Of a DNA stretch of 64,000 nt, positions 43,337 to 52,818 are shown one piece after another. The first letter of the stretch is position 1. Each line of letters starts with the position of its first letter. The translations under genes and the position numbers were made by a program. This stretch comes from a virus: positions 1 to 64,000 of IMG/VR virus record IMGVR_UViG_3300049629_001734. One strand, 5' to 3'. The notes under the pieces were generated by a model. That model had not been told where the DNA came from. It saw only the letters and a list, made by a program, of their open reading frames with translations, and made no database searches.

Positions 43337-46300
43337 ATGGCAACATTCTCAGCGATAGAAAACTATTATGGAATCACCTCGAGTGCTAATGTCAATATAT
43401 TTGGCGGTAAGTATATCGATTGCTCTATATGTAATGCCTTCATATCAGATTCTAAACTTCAAAATTGTTCATTAGATAATGATTTTGTTGAAAGAACAAT
43501 AGTCATAGATACCAAGTTTACTGAATCGATTGTTAAAGATTCAGATATTGAATCTAGCAATTCCATTATTGTAAAAACAGTTGATATTTGGACTTTTTTA
43601 CCAAGTGCAACATCAAGTGATTTAGATAATGCGACTGGTGTTCTAAAGATTTATGTGAATGATTTTGATATTGAAAAGTTTAATATTTTCGATTCTATTT
43701 ATACAACTAACTTAAATAAGAAGAACCTTATTCAAAATCTTAATTTAGATCAAATTATAGAACTACCCTATGAAACAAGATGGGTGTTCAATAACTTTTT
43801 GAATGATGATATATCGAATGATTTGATATCTGTTACATTCAAAAAATCTGATGAAAATAAATATAAGACTATTGTTATAAATGAATTAGATATTTATAAT
43901 AGTTTTACATATTTAAATGATCTATTAGACGAGAACAACAAACCCTACGGTTCAATTGATATTGAAATTGGAAACTATTTAGCTAATAGCTATTTTGGTT
44001 TAAGACACTATATTGATTTTCATATTGACGTATATTCTAGACCAATACTTATTTCGGCTACTGTTTCTTTTGTGCCTTTACTTGATGTAGATACTTCAAT
44101 AAGTTTAAATTTAGTAATTAAAAATAGTTCACTTATTGACGTAAGTTTACCAAGTACATATTTTATAGCTAAGCAAAATAACTCAACATTCAAAGTAACA
44201 AATACTCTTCGTAACTTCATTTTGGATACCTCAACATATTCAATTAGTTATTCAATATCTAGTGATACGAGGGTTAGTTGGGTTCCACGTTTTCATGTAA
44301 GGCTCATACCTGGGGATCCTCTCTGTGAATGTTGTACATCGACTACAACACTACCGGTTTGTGCAACAGATTTATTTACTTACTCTATTATACTTGGATG
44401 TGCTCTAGATGATTTTACATATTCTTTTGTTTTACCAACACCTACACCGACAATTACATCAACGAACACACCTACAACTACTCCAACTGAAACACCTATT
44501 ACTTCTGCTTCGTCTACTCCAACGGAAACACCTACACCAACAGTAACAAAAACACCATCCACATCACCGTCACAAACACCAACGAATACACCTACATTAT
44601 CAGTAACACCTACTATAACACAAACTATTTCTGAGACACCAACACTCACACCAACAAATACTCAAACACCAACGAATACACCTACATTATCGGTAACACC
44701 TACTGTAACACAAACTATTTCTGAGACACCAACAAATACACCTACATTATCGGTAACACCTACTATAACACAAACTATTTCGGAAACACCTACAGAAACT
44801 CCTACCAATACACCAACTGTTACTATAACAAAAACACCAGGACTTTCTGATACACCTACACCAACTATAACTGATACTCCAACTCAAACCCCCACGAATA
44901 CACCAACACTAACCTCTACTCCAACTCTCACTCCTACAAAGAGTTTAACACCAACCCCTACTCAAACACCAACTCTCACACCTACAAGTAGTTTAACACA
45001 GACCCCTACAAATACACCAACACTTACACAAACACCAACTCTCACACCTACAAGTAGTTTAACACAGACCCCTACAAATACACCAACACTTACACAAACA
45101 CCAACTACCACCTCATCATTGACCCCGACACCAACTGTTACTGAAACTCCAACCGAAACACCAACCGAAACACCAACACCTACACCAACACCGATAGATG
45201 AACAGCAACAATCAGTCTATTTTTACGGGAATCAGGGATACGGTTCTGGAGAAGGTTCTTATCTATCGTTCTCAAACACAACATTTATGAGCTTAACTGG
45301 ATCTTTAATGGACGGAACACCAACCGTAGTTCCGAAATTTACATTATCTATGTGGATCGAACCAGATTGGACACCGGGGTTAGGATATCCAGCCTATCTA
45401 TTCGAATTGAGAACACAGGAATATCCGATAGCTTATGGGATCACAGGAAGTCAAATGAGAATTTATTATGATGCAGAGACCGGGTATAATGCAGTGCAGA
45501 TGAGCTTAGAGTATTTTATAGATGGAAAGTCTGCATCTACATATATGAATTGGATACTTTCTACTGGTAGTAACGCCGATATAACAGGTATCTACGCTAC
45601 TGGCCAATCATCTTGGAATTCATCGACTAGTCCTACATTTTCTATGCTCACTTTTGTTATGGATGGTGATCAGACTGGAATTACAAATCAGTTCAGAATG
45701 TTCTGGAATGGATTTACTCTTTCTGGAACGGGTAGTGCGACACCGGGGTTTGTTGCCGAAGAATCTGTGTATAGTTTTTACTCATCCAATAGATCAAGTT
45801 ACATACCGGCAACCATGAGTGGCGTATTAGGTGCTTACTTTTGGCCAAGAGCTTTCTGGGCTGATAACCTATTCTTCTACTGGAATTCTCTTTCTCAACA
45901 GCAGATTAGAGACCAATTGTGGAACACTTCTCAACCACTTTGTAACTATTCAAATCTATTCACTGGATCCTTATATTGGAACTTTAATTCCAACATGAAT
46001 CCATACAGATCGGTTGGTAACCAACTAACTCTATCACCGGTGGGTGTAATACTTGATGCACCTACAATCTCAACAACTCATTCGGTTTCGTGTGTTACTC
46101 AGCTGTTGGATAATGTTTGGACTAATGTTTATGATAATTACTTTGGATGTGCTAACTATGTCAGAGGTGTCTATTGTGATGGATCTGGAGATCAATCATG
46201 TATGTCGTCACCCGATACTTACTATACAGACTATAACATTGGTTCAGAAGATAGGTTCTATCTAGGAATGACTTTCTATTCTGATGCTGCACTTTCTACA

Positions 46301-46429
46301 CCTGTATCACTAGGGGGCACTTGGTATTTTGCCTTCACTCTTAGTGTTGCTCCTGGTAGTGGAACTCTTTATGAAATGAATAATTACAATCTTTCTGCCA
46401 CATATAGTTTGGGCGAAAGTTGTGTATAG
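43337..46429 (+). CDS. Tail fibre/adhesin with Thr/Pro stalk and LamG-like head
   Basis: 1030 residues. The N-terminus has a parallel-helix-like segment ([20 protein letters not shown]) and beta domains to ~330. A Cys-rich DFTYS linker like that ending the 1918-residue protein leads to a long PTPT stalk (~370-620). The distal head (~630-900) resembles a LamG/concanavalin A lectin fold ([36 protein letters not shown]), and the final ~100 residues form a cap ([20 protein letters not shown]) like that of the 34144 protein. The most probable role is receptor binding by the tail tip, with a glycan as candidate ligand. It follows the short stalk gene by 23 bp. Confidence 0.7.
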   Translation: MATFSAIENYYGITSSANVNIFGGKYIDCSICNAFISDSKLQNCSLDNDFVERTIVIDTKFTESIVKDSDIESSNSIIVKTVDIWTFLPSATSSDLDNATGVLKIYVNDFDIEKFNIFDSIYTTNLNKKNLIQNLNLDQIIELPYETRWVFNNFLNDDISNDLISVTFKKSDENKYKTIVINELDIYNSFTYLNDLLDENNKPYGSIDIEIGNYLANSYFGLRHYIDFHIDVYSRPILISATVSFVPLLDVDTSISLNLVIKNSSLIDVSLPSTYFIAKQNNSTFKVTNTLRNFILDTSTYSISYSISSDTRVSWVPRFHVRLIPGDPLCECCTSTTTLPVCATDLFTYSIILGCALDDFTYSFVLPTPTPTITSTNTPTTTPTETPITSASSTPTETPTPTVTKTPSTSPSQTPTNTPTLSVTPTITQTISETPTLTPTNTQTPTNTPTLSVTPTVTQTISETPTNTPTLSVTPTITQTISETPTETPTNTPTVTITKTPGLSDTPTPTITDTPTQTPTNTPTLTSTPTLTPTKSLTPTPTQTPTLTPTSSLTQTPTNTPTLTQTPTLTPTSSLTQTPTNTPTLTQTPTTTSSLTPTPTVTETPTETPTETPTPTPTPIDEQQQSVYFYGNQGYGSGEGSYLSFSNTTFMSLTGSLMDGTPTVVPKFTLSMWIEPDWTPGLGYPAYLFELRTQEYPIAYGITGSQMRIYYDAETGYNAVQMSLEYFIDGKSASTYMNWILSTGSNADITGIYATGQSSWNSSTSPTFSMLTFVMDGDQTGITNQFRMFWNGFTLSGTGSATPGFVAEESVYSFYSSNRSSYIPATMSGVLGAYFWPRAFWADNLFFYWNSLSQQQIRDQLWNTSQPLCNYSNLFTGSLYWNFNSNMNPYRSVGNQLTLSPVGVILDAPTISTTHSVSCVTQLLDNVWTNVYDNYFGCANYVRGVYCDGSGDQSCMSSPDTYYTDYNIGSEDRFYLGMTFYSDAALSTPVSLGGTWYFAFTLSVAPGSGTLYEMNNYNLSATYSLGESCV
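44431..45200 (+). repeat. Thr/Pro stalk array with 60-bp and 66-bp higher-order repeats
   Basis: Nested repeats: three nearly identical 60-bp copies (44581-44640, 44671-44730, 44731-44790) and two 66-bp copies (44971-45036, 45037-45102). All are in frame, so recombination would change stalk length without breaking the gene. Confidence 0.85.
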
Positions 46430-46450
46430 TAAATATATAACCTAAAAAAA

Positions 46451-47254
46451 ATGGCAAGAACCAGATTTAACTCACCAAACATAGGAAATTGTTCTCTTGT
46501 CTACTACTCAGATCTTGGATCTACTCTAAGTGTAAGTGGGCCAATATATTTTCCCTGGTCATTTGATCCCACACTCTATGGTTTGACTGCCACAGATTTG
46601 AACGGCACTTATAGTTTTCTTTGTAATGGTTGTGCTTATGTAGTTTCTGTGACAGAGTATAGTCCAGCATTGACACCGACACCTACAAAAACTTTAACAC
46701 CAACACCAACACTTACACAGACACCTACTATAACATCCACAGTAACTGTAACACAGACCTCAACACAAACGAATACTATAACACCTACAGAAACACCAAC
46801 TGTGACTCCAACACCAACTATTACTTCAACACCAACAATCACAAATTCCTCAACACCGACCCCTTCAATTACACCAACTCTTGAAACTTCATCAACACCA
46901 ACACCCACCGTAACTAACACACCTACTGAAACACCAACAAATACACCTAGCTCTACTATTACAAATACACCAACAATCACACCTACACCAACACTTACAC
47001 CTACTATATCTTTGACTCCTACCCTAACACCAACACCAACTTGTCCTGCTTGCTACGAATACGAAATAAGTCAAGTTGGAAAAGCTAGTGGTGGTGAATA
47101 TTCTATGATCTTATGTAGCGGAACACTGACTTCGGTAACAGTTAGTTTAGGTAATACATTCTCTACTGGCTGCCTAAAAGAAGGAACAATTACACTTACC
47201 TCTGGTGTTCAGGGTGATATAACACAAGGTGTTAATTGTGGATCGGCTTGCTAA
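46451..47254 (+). CDS. Stalk protein with shared docking module and small Cys-containing tip
   Basis: 267 residues. Docking module at the N-terminus (GNCSLVYYSDLGSTLSVSGP, FPWSFDPTLYGLTATDLNGT, FLCNGCAYVVSV), then PTPT repeats (~77-195), then a compact C-terminal domain of ~65 residues with four or five Cys (CPACYEYEISQVGKASGGEY, FSTGCLKEGTITL, VNCGSAC). It is the third member of the docking-module family and lies 21 bp after the large fibre gene. Its end shares CTAA with the convergent nucleotidyltransferase gene. Confidence 0.65.
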   Translation: MARTRFNSPNIGNCSLVYYSDLGSTLSVSGPIYFPWSFDPTLYGLTATDLNGTYSFLCNGCAYVVSVTEYSPALTPTPTKTLTPTPTLTQTPTITSTVTVTQTSTQTNTITPTETPTVTPTPTITSTPTITNSSTPTPSITPTLETSSTPTPTVTNTPTETPTNTPSSTITNTPTITPTPTLTPTISLTPTLTPTPTCPACYEYEISQVGKASGGEYSMILCSGTLTSVTVSLGNTFSTGCLKEGTITLTSGVQGDITQGVNCGSAC

Positions 47255-47985
47255 TCCAAGCTATACATATAATCGTAAGCTTTTGATTTAATCTCTAGAA
47301 GTTTTCCGATATATCCATTTCTACGAAGAAGCTTAAAGACTAAATTTTCAATTGAAAATTCTCCTGATTTTTCAAGTGATGATTTTCTAGCATCTTTAAT
47401 TTTTTTCCAAATCTTTCTGAATCTTTGAGATATCTCTTCGTAATCCTTTGTTCTTTCGAGATCGAATCCTAACTCATCAATATCGTTCATTATTTTAGAA
47501 GCTTTTGTTTTGATGAGCTCTTCATCTGGCTTAAAATTTGATAAACTTGGTTTAATAATCCATTTATTTTTAAGTATTGAAAATTGACCTGATGGTGTTC
47601 CCTTGTGAGATACATCTTGAATAAAACTCTCCACGTTGTAACCTTTTATTTTAATATCATGCTTTTCGTTCCAAATTTTACGAACTGAATCCATATACTT
47701 CTCAACAAGTTCATATTCTTTGTTGACATCTAAAAAATCAATAACAATGTGCAGATCAATATCAGAATATTTAGACCAGTTGTAGTTTGCTAAACTGCCT
47801 GTAAAAACAATATCTTCAATTTCAATACTCATTTCTAGACTATCAATAATATCAGTGGCTATTTTAATAAGATTGCCTCTAACTTCGGTATCGAGTTCCA
47901 TTTTATCGTTCCAGAATTTCTTATTGAGCTCTTTTTGAAGATAGAAAGATTTTATAGGTGTAAATTTTTTAGTTCTGCTTATCAT
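47251..47985 (-). CDS. Nucleotidyltransferase of the pol-beta superfamily
   Basis: 244 residues. FTGSLANYNWSKYSDIDLHI carries the superfamily signature G63-S64 and D75-x-D77, the metal ligands. A helical C-terminal part (RKIWNEKHDIKIKGYNVESF onwards) follows. Such enzymes attach nucleotides to proteins, RNA or small molecules, and include MNT-type antitoxins and drug-modifying enzymes. It stands alone on the minus strand with its own promoter box, and no HEPN-type partner is visible, so a toxin-antitoxin role is not supported. Target unknown. Confidence 0.7.
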   Translation of the reverse strand: MISRTKKFTPIKSFYLQKELNKKFWNDKMELDTEVRGNLIKIATDIIDSLEMSIEIEDIVFTGSLANYNWSKYSDIDLHIVIDFLDVNKEYELVEKYMDSVRKIWNEKHDIKIKGYNVESFIQDVSHKGTPSGQFSILKNKWIIKPSLSNFKPDEELIKTKASKIMNDIDELGFDLERTKDYEEISQRFRKIWKKIKDARKSSLEKSGEFSIENLVFKLLRRNGYIGKLLEIKSKAYDYMYSLD

Positions 47986-48007
47986 AAATTGTGATATAAA
48001 TTTTTAA

Positions 48008-48018
48008 TATATATTAAA
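48008..48018 (+). promoter_or_regulatory. TATATATTAAA box before the tagged gene trio
   Basis: TATATATTAAA lies about 9 bp before the ATG at 48028 and probably serves the three co-directional genes to 52808. Confidence 0.4.
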
Positions 48019-48027
48019 TCTTAAACT

Positions 48028-49566
48028 ATGATAATCACTAAACTTGAAAATTTTATTGGCGAATCTATTCTACAAGCTTCCAGTGAGTTGAAATCTTTAC
48101 TTACTAATCTTGACGATCGGATATCGAAGGTATTACTGAGCCTAATTGGTAAAGATGTAAAAACAAATTATAATTTCTTAAACTTAAGTGACGAAGCTGG
48201 TAAATTTACTTTTACAAGTGATTCTCAAGCTAGTAGAAAACTCTCTAAAGGTGTAACTGAAGAAGAAATATTCTCTACTGGCAGTAAATCTTATGTAGGA
48301 AGAATAGTTCACTCAATACTAGAAGACAACGGTATTGAACATACTATGCAAGAAATCGAAATATTCACCAATAAATTCAAAGCAGCCGTAGAGTTGGGAA
48401 GATTTCGTGATAGAATAAAAGTAGTTAGTGGTGATGATATAGCTTTTTGGTATTCAGAAAATAACTACAATGAGAGAACAAGAAAAGGTATGGGTCAACT
48501 TGGAAAATCTTGTATGAGAAGTAGCAGAATCTCGAAATTTTTCAAGATTTATACGATGAATCCAGATACGGTTAGAATGGTCATTATTTTAGATGATGCT
48601 GAAAAACTCTCAGCTAGAGCACTACTTTGGAACTATTCAGGTAAATTTTATCTAGATAGAATTTACTTTACAGAAGATTCAGAGCAAGAGTTGATGAAAA
48701 AATGGCTTGAAAAATATTATTTACTAAGACCGTTAGATAAACTTTCTCTTTCGGATGATGTTGTTATTAAAAATACTGAAAACCCAGATGGAACATTTAA
48801 TAAGTATCCTTATATGGATACTTTTAAATTTTACAACCCAAAAAAGAAAACTCTTCGTGTTTTAGAACCATCAGACAAAAGTGGTTGGATTCAGATTTCA
48901 GATACTGGTGGTGGATTTGAGTATTTAGATAGAATATGGTGTGAGAATGAACAGGAGTGGTATCCAGAAGACAAGTGTGTTTATTCACAATATGATGATA
49001 TTTACATACATAGAGATAACGCGGTTTATTCTAAGTATTACTCGGATTACCTATATCGACCAGATGCTGTTTTTTCCGAAACGCAAAATAGTTGGCTTAA
49101 AGAAGGAAACTCTATTACCTTTTACACAGATTTCAATCAAAATGGAAAGGACGTCGTTGATAGAGATGAAATTATGGGTATTTGTTTTCCTAAACTAATA
49201 GAAGTTAAAAAAACTTACAAGGTTGTGTGGTTTAGTGATAAACTTTTCGATTCTGGTGAAAATAGTAGAACGCTAGTTGAGGATTACTACGATCTCCTAG
49301 TAAAATATTTTCCTCCAGAAGATGTCGAAATAAAATCAGAAGGTGAAAATAGGTATACCTTAAGTTCTCGTGAATATCCAAACTTTCTGGTGGTCGAAAA
49401 AAGGATATTGCTTGCTAATTTTTCATATCCAACATTACAGAAATTTTTTTGGGAAAAATTCAAATTAGTTGTTGATTATCATCTTGAAAAATATTGGTTT
49501 GAACAGGGCCTTAAAAGATACTGGAAAGAGATAAAGGCTAAAAAAAATATTCAAGTAGAGTGGTAA
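48028..49566 (+). CDS. Tagged internal-protein candidate with GKSCMR domain and W/Y repeat tail (paralogue A)
   Basis: 512 residues. The N-terminus MIITKLENFIGESILQ fits the capsid-targeting tag with a cleavage site IGE/S, like the gp21 consensus L/I-x-E. The domain at ~130-240 has GMGQLGKSCMRS, FKIYTMNPDTVRMVIILDD and RALLWNYSGKFYLDRIYF. A C-terminal part has repeats such as DNAVYSKYYSDYLYRPDAVF. It is clearly paralogous to the protein at 51300-52808 (shared LGKSCMR, NP, PYMD-x-FK-x-YNPK). The function of the GKSCMR domain is unknown to me; a resemblance to PcfJ-type HC motifs is only impressionistic. The stop overlaps the next start by 7 bp. Confidence 0.7.
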   Translation: MIITKLENFIGESILQASSELKSLLTNLDDRISKVLLSLIGKDVKTNYNFLNLSDEAGKFTFTSDSQASRKLSKGVTEEEIFSTGSKSYVGRIVHSILEDNGIEHTMQEIEIFTNKFKAAVELGRFRDRIKVVSGDDIAFWYSENNYNERTRKGMGQLGKSCMRSSRISKFFKIYTMNPDTVRMVIILDDAEKLSARALLWNYSGKFYLDRIYFTEDSEQELMKKWLEKYYLLRPLDKLSLSDDVVIKNTENPDGTFNKYPYMDTFKFYNPKKKTLRVLEPSDKSGWIQISDTGGGFEYLDRIWCENEQEWYPEDKCVYSQYDDIYIHRDNAVYSKYYSDYLYRPDAVFSETQNSWLKEGNSITFYTDFNQNGKDVVDRDEIMGICFPKLIEVKKTYKVVWFSDKLFDSGENSRTLVEDYYDLLVKYFPPEDVEIKSEGENRYTLSSREYPNFLVVEKRILLANFSYPTLQKFFWEKFKLVVDYHLEKYWFEQGLKRYWKEIKAKKNIQVEW

Positions 49567-51287
49567 TCAAAGATTTCAGGCAGTTTCTTATCAGGGAAAA
49601 CTTAGATGCTGCTAGAAAGTTTTTAGATAAAACTATTTATAAAGAGGATGAACCTGCACAAAAATTGTTTCGTAAAACTTTTGACAGGATTATCAAAAGA
49701 TTAGGATCGAAAGTTGGATGGTCATTACTTTTTACCCGATTTTATTTTCAAGAAGGTATCGAATTGTCTAGACTTTTTAGAGATGAGAATACACCTGAAA
49801 TCGGAGCTCTTTACGATAGACTTTCAGGTATAAATCCGGGCGATCTACCTCGTCAATTGGATGAATATCCAAAGCTTGAAAATGGATTCGAAATACTTTC
49901 TGATGATATTAGAGATTTAGAAGAGAGGGCGAGTGTGAAAGATTTCATACAAAACTTACCAGGTCAATTTGTTGTAACAAATAAATATTCATCTAAACTT
50001 GGTCAAACTATACCTTCTATGAAAGAGGAGTTTAGAAGAATGTCGCCAGAAAAAAAAAGAGAAGTTATTCAACTTGCGATAGCTATTCGTCAATCAGGAG
50101 AGGCTAAATACAAAGCTTTCATACAAAAAGTTAAAAGATATGGATCCCTATCAGAACTTATAACAGCAGGTAAAAAATATTTACTTGCTCTAAATCTTGA
50201 ACAGGAAGAAAACTATCTAGAAAAGATAAGTTCACTTCCTGAGAAATTTGTAGAAGTTCTTTTCGATAGATTTTCTATCTATATTGTAAAAGTAGATAGT
50301 TTTTTTGTAAATCAAAGATTACACGGTATGACTTCACATTGTATAGCAAAAGATATTGGACACTGGAATACCTATTATCTACCTGAAAATACACAATACT
50401 ATATTACAAACTTTAATCTTGATTCGTCAGATCCTCTATCAGTTATAGGAGCGACGGTTTATCCCAATGGGAAATTCAAGACTATTCACTCTAAATTCGA
50501 TAAAAAGATGAGTACAGACGAACTTATTTCGTATCTTGATGGATTAGAAAAAGAATTTAGAATTGATATCGATTTACTAAAATTTCTAAAACCGATAACA
50601 TATCCAGAAATATTAGTTCGAGAAAAAAGAAAAGAGGCAAATATAAAAATTAAAAAAACAGGACTTTCTTTAGTAGAGATCCAAAAATTACTAGAGGATG
50701 GAGCAGATCCAAATGGAACTTTTGGAGAACCTCTCAAAAATGCCATAAACGAAAATAACATAGAAAAAGTTGAATATCTTTTACAAAACGGAGCGGATCC
50801 CAATATCTTAGAAAGAGAACTATCTTTCGGAAATGTTTTTAGTATAAAATCAAAAGAGATTTTTTTCTTACTTATTCGTTATGGATTAAAGAACACATCT
50901 ACTAAAACTTTATTTAGAATATACGATGATTTTTCTAAAGAGGGTCTACAATATTTAGTTAGAGAACTAGGTATAGAATCTATAAATCGGTTTGATGCTC
51001 ATTTATTGAGAAAGTCGGTTGTTCGTAAAGAAGTAGATTCTGTTAGGTGGCTGCTCCAAAAAGGAGCTAATCCTACCGTTAGAGGTGGCGAGCCTATACA
51101 TCTAGCTATTGATGAATATAAAAAAATCGAGAAGATTTCACCTGAACAAGCTAAAAAAGTTCTAGATATTATTGGTTTATTATACAATAGTCTTGAGACG
51201 AGTGAAATAGGTAGAAAAATTATTCAGGGTGTTAGTAAAAGTCCAGATAGATTGGAGATATTGAATAAATCTAGAAAAAAATATTAA
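49560..51287 (+). CDS. Tagged ankyrin-repeat protein
   Basis: 575 residues from a GTG overlapping the previous stop. It begins MVIKDFRQFLIREN, a capsid-targeting-like tag with possible cleavage after IRE. The middle contains RLHGMTSHCIAKDIGHWNTY and IGATVYPNGKFKTIHSK, which may be a diverged version of the SCMR domain of its neighbours. Residues ~375-560 are ankyrin repeats (LVEIQKLLEDGADPN, NNIEKVEYLLQNGADPN, EVDSVRWLLQKGANPTVRGG). Ankyrin repeats bind proteins; in a phage with a packaging tag they could hit a host target on entry. No catalytic domain recognised. Confidence 0.7.
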   Translation: MVIKDFRQFLIRENLDAARKFLDKTIYKEDEPAQKLFRKTFDRIIKRLGSKVGWSLLFTRFYFQEGIELSRLFRDENTPEIGALYDRLSGINPGDLPRQLDEYPKLENGFEILSDDIRDLEERASVKDFIQNLPGQFVVTNKYSSKLGQTIPSMKEEFRRMSPEKKREVIQLAIAIRQSGEAKYKAFIQKVKRYGSLSELITAGKKYLLALNLEQEENYLEKISSLPEKFVEVLFDRFSIYIVKVDSFFVNQRLHGMTSHCIAKDIGHWNTYYLPENTQYYITNFNLDSSDPLSVIGATVYPNGKFKTIHSKFDKKMSTDELISYLDGLEKEFRIDIDLLKFLKPITYPEILVREKRKEANIKIKKTGLSLVEIQKLLEDGADPNGTFGEPLKNAINENNIEKVEYLLQNGADPNILERELSFGNVFSIKSKEIFFLLIRYGLKNTSTKTLFRIYDDFSKEGLQYLVRELGIESINRFDAHLLRKSVVRKEVDSVRWLLQKGANPTVRGGEPIHLAIDEYKKIEKISPEQAKKVLDIIGLLYNSLETSEIGRKIIQGVSKSPDRLEILNKSRKKY

Positions 51288-51299
51288 TAAATAGATATT

Positions 51300-52808
51300 A
51301 TGAAGATAAAAGGTTGGCAAGATTTCATACTAGAAAGTGTTCTACATAGTTCTGATAAGTTTTTAGATTATCTTAGAAGGATTGACAATAAGATAGCTAG
51401 AGAATTGATAAATCTTCTAGGAAAGGATATTAAAACAAAGTATAACTTCTTGAATGTTGCAGATAGTGAGGGTGATATTTTTTTCTGGCCAGATTCTAAA
51501 GTTCAGAAAGATAGTTCAACACTTTCAACTAGACCCTCTAAAGGATCACTTGGAAGAGTTATAGGCGGAATACTTAGAGATAATCAGATTGAGTTTACCT
51601 CTAAAGAACTCGAAGATTTTGTAAGAAGATTCGGAGCTCTATGGCTAGCCGAAAACGTTGACCCCAATAGATATCAAATAGTTGAAGGTGATGATATTCG
51701 TAAATGGTATTTAGAATCTAACTACTCAGAAGAAACCAAATCAGGGGTGGGGACTTTGGGAAAATCTTGTATGAGATACAAACATTGTAGTAAGTTTTTG
51801 GATATTTATGTTCTCAATCCAAAGGTAGTAAAGATGTTGATTCTTTTAGACCAGAAGGGTGAGCTAAGAATGAGAATGCTCGTTTGGGATTTAGATGATG
51901 AGTATTACTGCGATAGATGTTACTATACAAGAGAATCAGAACAAGGTGCAGCTATTCAATGGCTTGAAAAAAACCTAGACAAACCTCTTATAACCGATTT
52001 GGATTCAGAATATGAATACTACATAAAATTAGAAAAATCTACTCTATCTGGCGGTGAATTTACACATTACCCCTATATGGATAGTTTCAAGTATTATAAT
52101 CCAAAAGAAATGGAGCTATCGACTGAAGAACCTGAAACTGAAAGAAAAGATTGGTATTTAATCAATCAAACGGATGGTGGCTGTGAACGACTAGGTATCG
52201 TCTATTGTGTTTATGAAGACGGAGAGTATCCCGAAGAGGATTGTGTTTGGAGTGAACCAACCGGCACTTGGCTCTTACGAACCAATGCCGTAGAATCCAC
52301 TTACCACCAGGGATGGTTACACAAACCAGCTAGCGTGTGGTCTGAAAAACTCGGAAGTTGGATAGTGAAAGCTGTCTCAAAAGAAGCTTGGATTGATCTA
52401 AAAAAGACTAAAAAAAGTTGGTTACCTACTAATTTAACTTCTAGTTTTATAAGTGGTGGTCGTCTAGAGTATTGGGATTCAGACCTAAAAAAGCAAGATG
52501 AAAAACCAGAAAAGGTTATATTGGACTGGTTACTCGAAAAATATCCAGTAAGTGAGCTAAAAATAAGTAAGCGGGAAAAAGATCAACTTATGGATTCTCA
52601 AATTTACTACAAAAACTTTCCCGTTCTTGAGTTCATTTCTAAGATTGGTATAGTTGGTGGTACTGTTTTTTCAGATGAAATTACGAGAGAAATTATCCAA
52701 ACTTTTTTCTCTGGTGAAGAAGATAGTTCTAATTATGAGATGGGTCAAATAATGCACAGTGCTAGATTTAATTATACAAAGATGATCCAAAAACACTTTG
52801 AAAAATAA
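51300..52808 (+). CDS. Tagged internal-protein candidate with GKSCMR domain and W/Y repeat tail (paralogue B)
   Basis: 502 residues. Starts MKIKGWQDFILESVLHSS, the best match to the T4 tag, with cleavage predicted after ILE. It parallels the 48028 protein from end to end: INLLGKDIKTKYNFLNV, GVGTLGKSCMRYKHCSKFLD, LVWDLDDEYYCDRCYY, FTHYPYMDSFKYYNPKEMEL. The C-terminal half has repeats of about 13-15 residues around W/Y and AV-x-S (CVWSEPTGTWLLRTNAVEST, GWLHKPASVWSEKLGSWI). Divergence between the two copies is high, so the duplication is old. Function unknown. Confidence 0.7.
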   Translation: MKIKGWQDFILESVLHSSDKFLDYLRRIDNKIARELINLLGKDIKTKYNFLNVADSEGDIFFWPDSKVQKDSSTLSTRPSKGSLGRVIGGILRDNQIEFTSKELEDFVRRFGALWLAENVDPNRYQIVEGDDIRKWYLESNYSEETKSGVGTLGKSCMRYKHCSKFLDIYVLNPKVVKMLILLDQKGELRMRMLVWDLDDEYYCDRCYYTRESEQGAAIQWLEKNLDKPLITDLDSEYEYYIKLEKSTLSGGEFTHYPYMDSFKYYNPKEMELSTEEPETERKDWYLINQTDGGCERLGIVYCVYEDGEYPEEDCVWSEPTGTWLLRTNAVESTYHQGWLHKPASVWSEKLGSWIVKAVSKEAWIDLKKTKKSWLPTNLTSSFISGGRLEYWDSDLKKQDEKPEKVILDWLLEKYPVSELKISKREKDQLMDSQIYYKNFPVLEFISKIGIVGGTVFSDEITREIIQTFFSGEEDSSNYEMGQIMHSARFNYTKMIQKHFEK

Positions 52809-52818
52809 AACTAAGCTG

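Noticed and set aside
42890-47040. Short-period repeats that could be taken for a CRISPR array or a microsatellite
   Set aside because: The repeats are in frame, code for Thr/Pro stalks and have no regular spacers.
34144-47254. Diversity-generating retroelement acting on the adhesins
   Set aside because: No reverse transcriptase and no template/variable repeat pair with adenine-specific differences were seen in the window.
47251-47985. MNT/HEPN-type toxin-antitoxin pair
   Set aside because: The nucleotidyltransferase motif is clear, but the neighbours are tail and tagged proteins with no HEPN R-x4-6-H pattern.
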